The position numbers and the translations under genes were made by a program. Below are positions 62,812 through 64,000 of a stretch of 64,000 nucleotides of DNA, one piece after another; positions within the stretch are counted from its first letter, which is position 1, and each line of letters begins with the position of its first letter. The notes beneath the pieces are model-generated. The model was not told the origin of the DNA. It ran no database searches and saw nothing but the letters and a program-made list of their open reading frames with translations. Origin of the DNA: DAHUXN01 sp963811805 (GTDB lineage Bacteria > Acidobacteriota > Terriglobia > Acidiferrales > UBA7541); assembly GCA_963811805.1 (NCBI GenBank), contig CAWESU010000001.1:1674001-1738000 (forward strand), given 5' to 3'.

Positions 62812-63043
62812 GTTTTTTCATCTCCCTTTTTCTTCAAGTCCCAAGATAAATGCCCAGCTTCGTGCGCCAGCGGTTTTCTTTGCATCACGGAACGAGATAG
62901 CTGCGAAGACTCACGACAAAGATCACCTCACCATTGCCAGAAACTGTTCTCTTCCACGACGAACATTCCATGATGCGTTTCATGGAATTCCTCTTTCGTT
63001 CGCGATCTGGTGCCGAGTTAGCTGCAAGGTGTGTCGCGATTCC

Positions 63044-63676
63044 TCATTCCGGGCTTGAACCGAGGCCGTTTTTGACGTAATAGCCAGAGACGTTGACGGT
63101 GCAAGTCGTCGGGAGGACCCCGGTGGCGGTGGTCGTACTGAAGCTGAGCGACCCTTGCGCGCCGGGAAGACTGGCAGCGTAGAGTGTTGCCCGCCTTCCG
63201 AAGGTGTACAGGCCACTTGTTTCGGTCGCAAGACCGCCATTAAAATCCACGGTGGCAGTATTTGCATTCTCGAACACCGGCGTAAACTCAACGGCTCCAT
63301 TGGCGACCGCGCAGGAACCGCTCGTCGAAGCCAGCAACAAACCGCTCGGAGGCGGAGGAGAGACCGTGCCGAAGTTAAGTAAGCGGCAGTTCCCGGAGGC
63401 GTCCTGGACGACGGCCGTCATACCGGCAGGAACGATGAAAAAATCGGACGTGGAACACTGCTGGCCGACCGAGTTGCATGTGCCCGTAGCCTGAAATGGC
63501 TGCAAAGCAGGGTTGTCCACGGATTGCGTGGGCACGGGATTTGACGATGTGTTTGCCACAGTGACGAATGTGCTGACCACGGCATGCACCGCCTTCGGCG
63601 CGAACAACGCCATCGCCGAAGCTAAGAAGAGAACTCCTGCCATGCCTGCTCCCGCTTTGTAGAACCATTTCTTCAT
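63044..63676 (-). CDS. Exported protein of the VTVANTS family, copy B
   Basis: A 210-residue protein from ATG 63676, which has AAAGGAGAAA 6 bases upstream. The signal peptide (VLFLASAMALFAPKAVHA) is followed by VVSTFVTVANTSSNPVPT, shared with copy A. Later parts are CNSVGQQC, FIVPAGMTAVVQDASGNCRLL, VEFTPVFENANTATVDF and the C-terminal CTVNVSGYYVKNG. Four cysteines suggest two disulfides. Function unknown; the shared segment directly after the cleavage site suggests a common role on the cell surface. Confidence 0.72.
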   Translation of the reverse strand: MKKWFYKAGAGMAGVLFLASAMALFAPKAVHAVVSTFVTVANTSSNPVPTQSVDNPALQPFQATGTCNSVGQQCSTSDFFIVPAGMTAVVQDASGNCRLLNFGTVSPPPPSGLLLASTSGSCAVANGAVEFTPVFENANTATVDFNGGLATETSGLYTFGRRATLYAASLPGAQGSLSFSTTTATGVLPTTCTVNVSGYYVKNGLGSSPE

Positions 63677-63759
63677 TGTGTTTCTCCTTTGTGTTTCAAT
63701 TTTCTTAGGCGTTTCGAAGCCAAACCGTTTCCATCTGTACAATTCGCGAATTGCTGCCA

Positions 63760-63999
63760 CTAACTCTTCAGGACGAATTTGCGCCGTCCCCACCACCCCG
63801 CCCCGAGTAGCCCGGTGCCGAGCAGCAGCAACGACGCCGGCTCAGGTGTCGCCTGCAAGCTGCCGCTGCCCTCATTGGTGATGTCGAACGCCCAATTGTT
63901 CGTAGGAGTAATGCAGCTCATCGAACCGGACGAGTTCGTGTCGCACGTCTGAAACGCACCGCCCGTGAAATCCGTGAATCCTTCGCCCAGCGTTCCGTT
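63760..63999 (-). CDS. PEP-CTERM sorted protein, C-terminal part only
   Basis: The minus strand is open from the window end to TAG at 63760, giving 79 residues. The end reads ATPEPASLLLLGTGLLGAGW followed by WGRRKF, a clear PEP-CTERM signal: Pro-Glu-Pro, a hydrophobic helix and a basic tail, recognised by an exosortase. The part before has NNWAFDITNEGSG. The beginning lies beyond the window. Its presence implies that an exosortase gene exists elsewhere in the genome. Confidence 0.85.
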   Translation of the reverse strand, partial: NGTLGEGFTDFTGGAFQTCDTNSSGSMSCITPTNNWAFDITNEGSGSLQATPEPASLLLLGTGLLGAGWWGRRKFVLKS

Positions 64000-64000
64000 G

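Overview
The window looks like chromosomal DNA of an uncultured or poorly studied member of the Acidobacteriota, probably near the class Terriglobia. This rests on the 16S rRNA gene at 13086-14619, a tandem pair of FtsX/MacB-type permeases without ATPase next to a PadR regulator (an acidobacterial hallmark), a very large Oar-type TonB-dependent receptor, a DUF4382/DUF5666-type lipoprotein, PEP-CTERM sorting, and GC-rich codon use with frequent TTG/GTG starts. I could run no search, so the phylum call is from recognition.

Layout. 1-10 kb: TPR protein (cut by the window edge), bifunctional (p)ppGpp enzyme Rel, two lipoproteins (one a peptidase-M1 relative with all metal ligands lost), ridA, and a tightly overlapped biotin operon bioB-bioF-bioD-bioA. 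10-13 kb: tRNA-Ile, a small membrane protein, and a scarred segment with half a PilZ gene, the 3' half of an HD-phosphohydrolase gene, its intact YwgA/Panacea-like partner, and short repeats. 13-14.9 kb: a 16S rRNA gene on the minus strand with its own promoter, boxA and terminator but no 23S, 5S or spacer tRNA. 14.9-20.7 kb: padR and two ADOP-type permeases behind a promoter carrying twin palindromes. 21-28 kb: BON protein, Oar-type receptor, propeller-like secreted protein, outer-membrane barrel. 28-31.3 kb: a minus-strand operon of a DHS-like(?) protein, a CPBP protease and MtnA. 31.4-38.4 kb: a hicBA module with a frameshifted toxin, uvrA, tRNA-Asn, rhodanese, polA. 38.5-44 kb: small protein, LysE-type exporter, ECF sigma factor translationally coupled to an anti-sigma/bactofilin-like membrane fusion, a lipoprotein, and an SFPASD-motif small protein. 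44-54 kb: kbl and tdh (threonine to glycine), POT-type transporter, TPR, cytochrome c, pncB-pncA (NAD salvage), HU, M20 peptidase, PilZ. 54-60 kb: a heavy-metal RND efflux operon (small His/Cys protein, OMF, adaptor, pump). 60-64 kb: tRNA-Ser and a cluster of secreted proteins, two of them clear paralogues plus a decayed third copy, and a PEP-CTERM protein cut by the window end.

Links between genes. The biotin, threonine-to-glycine, nicotinate-salvage and metal-efflux sets are complete enough to act as pathways. The most interesting signals are regulatory or structural: the free-standing 16S unit, the twin TGTTGA-N3-TCAACA sites before padR, the shared TGTAAC-N17-CGTM promoter-like pattern before both the ECF sigma gene and the metal-efflux operon, the ZAS/bactofilin fusion, a three-copy palindromic repeat with a conserved loop, and the paralogous VTVANTS secreted family. 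No CRISPR array, transposase, integrase or phage gene was seen.
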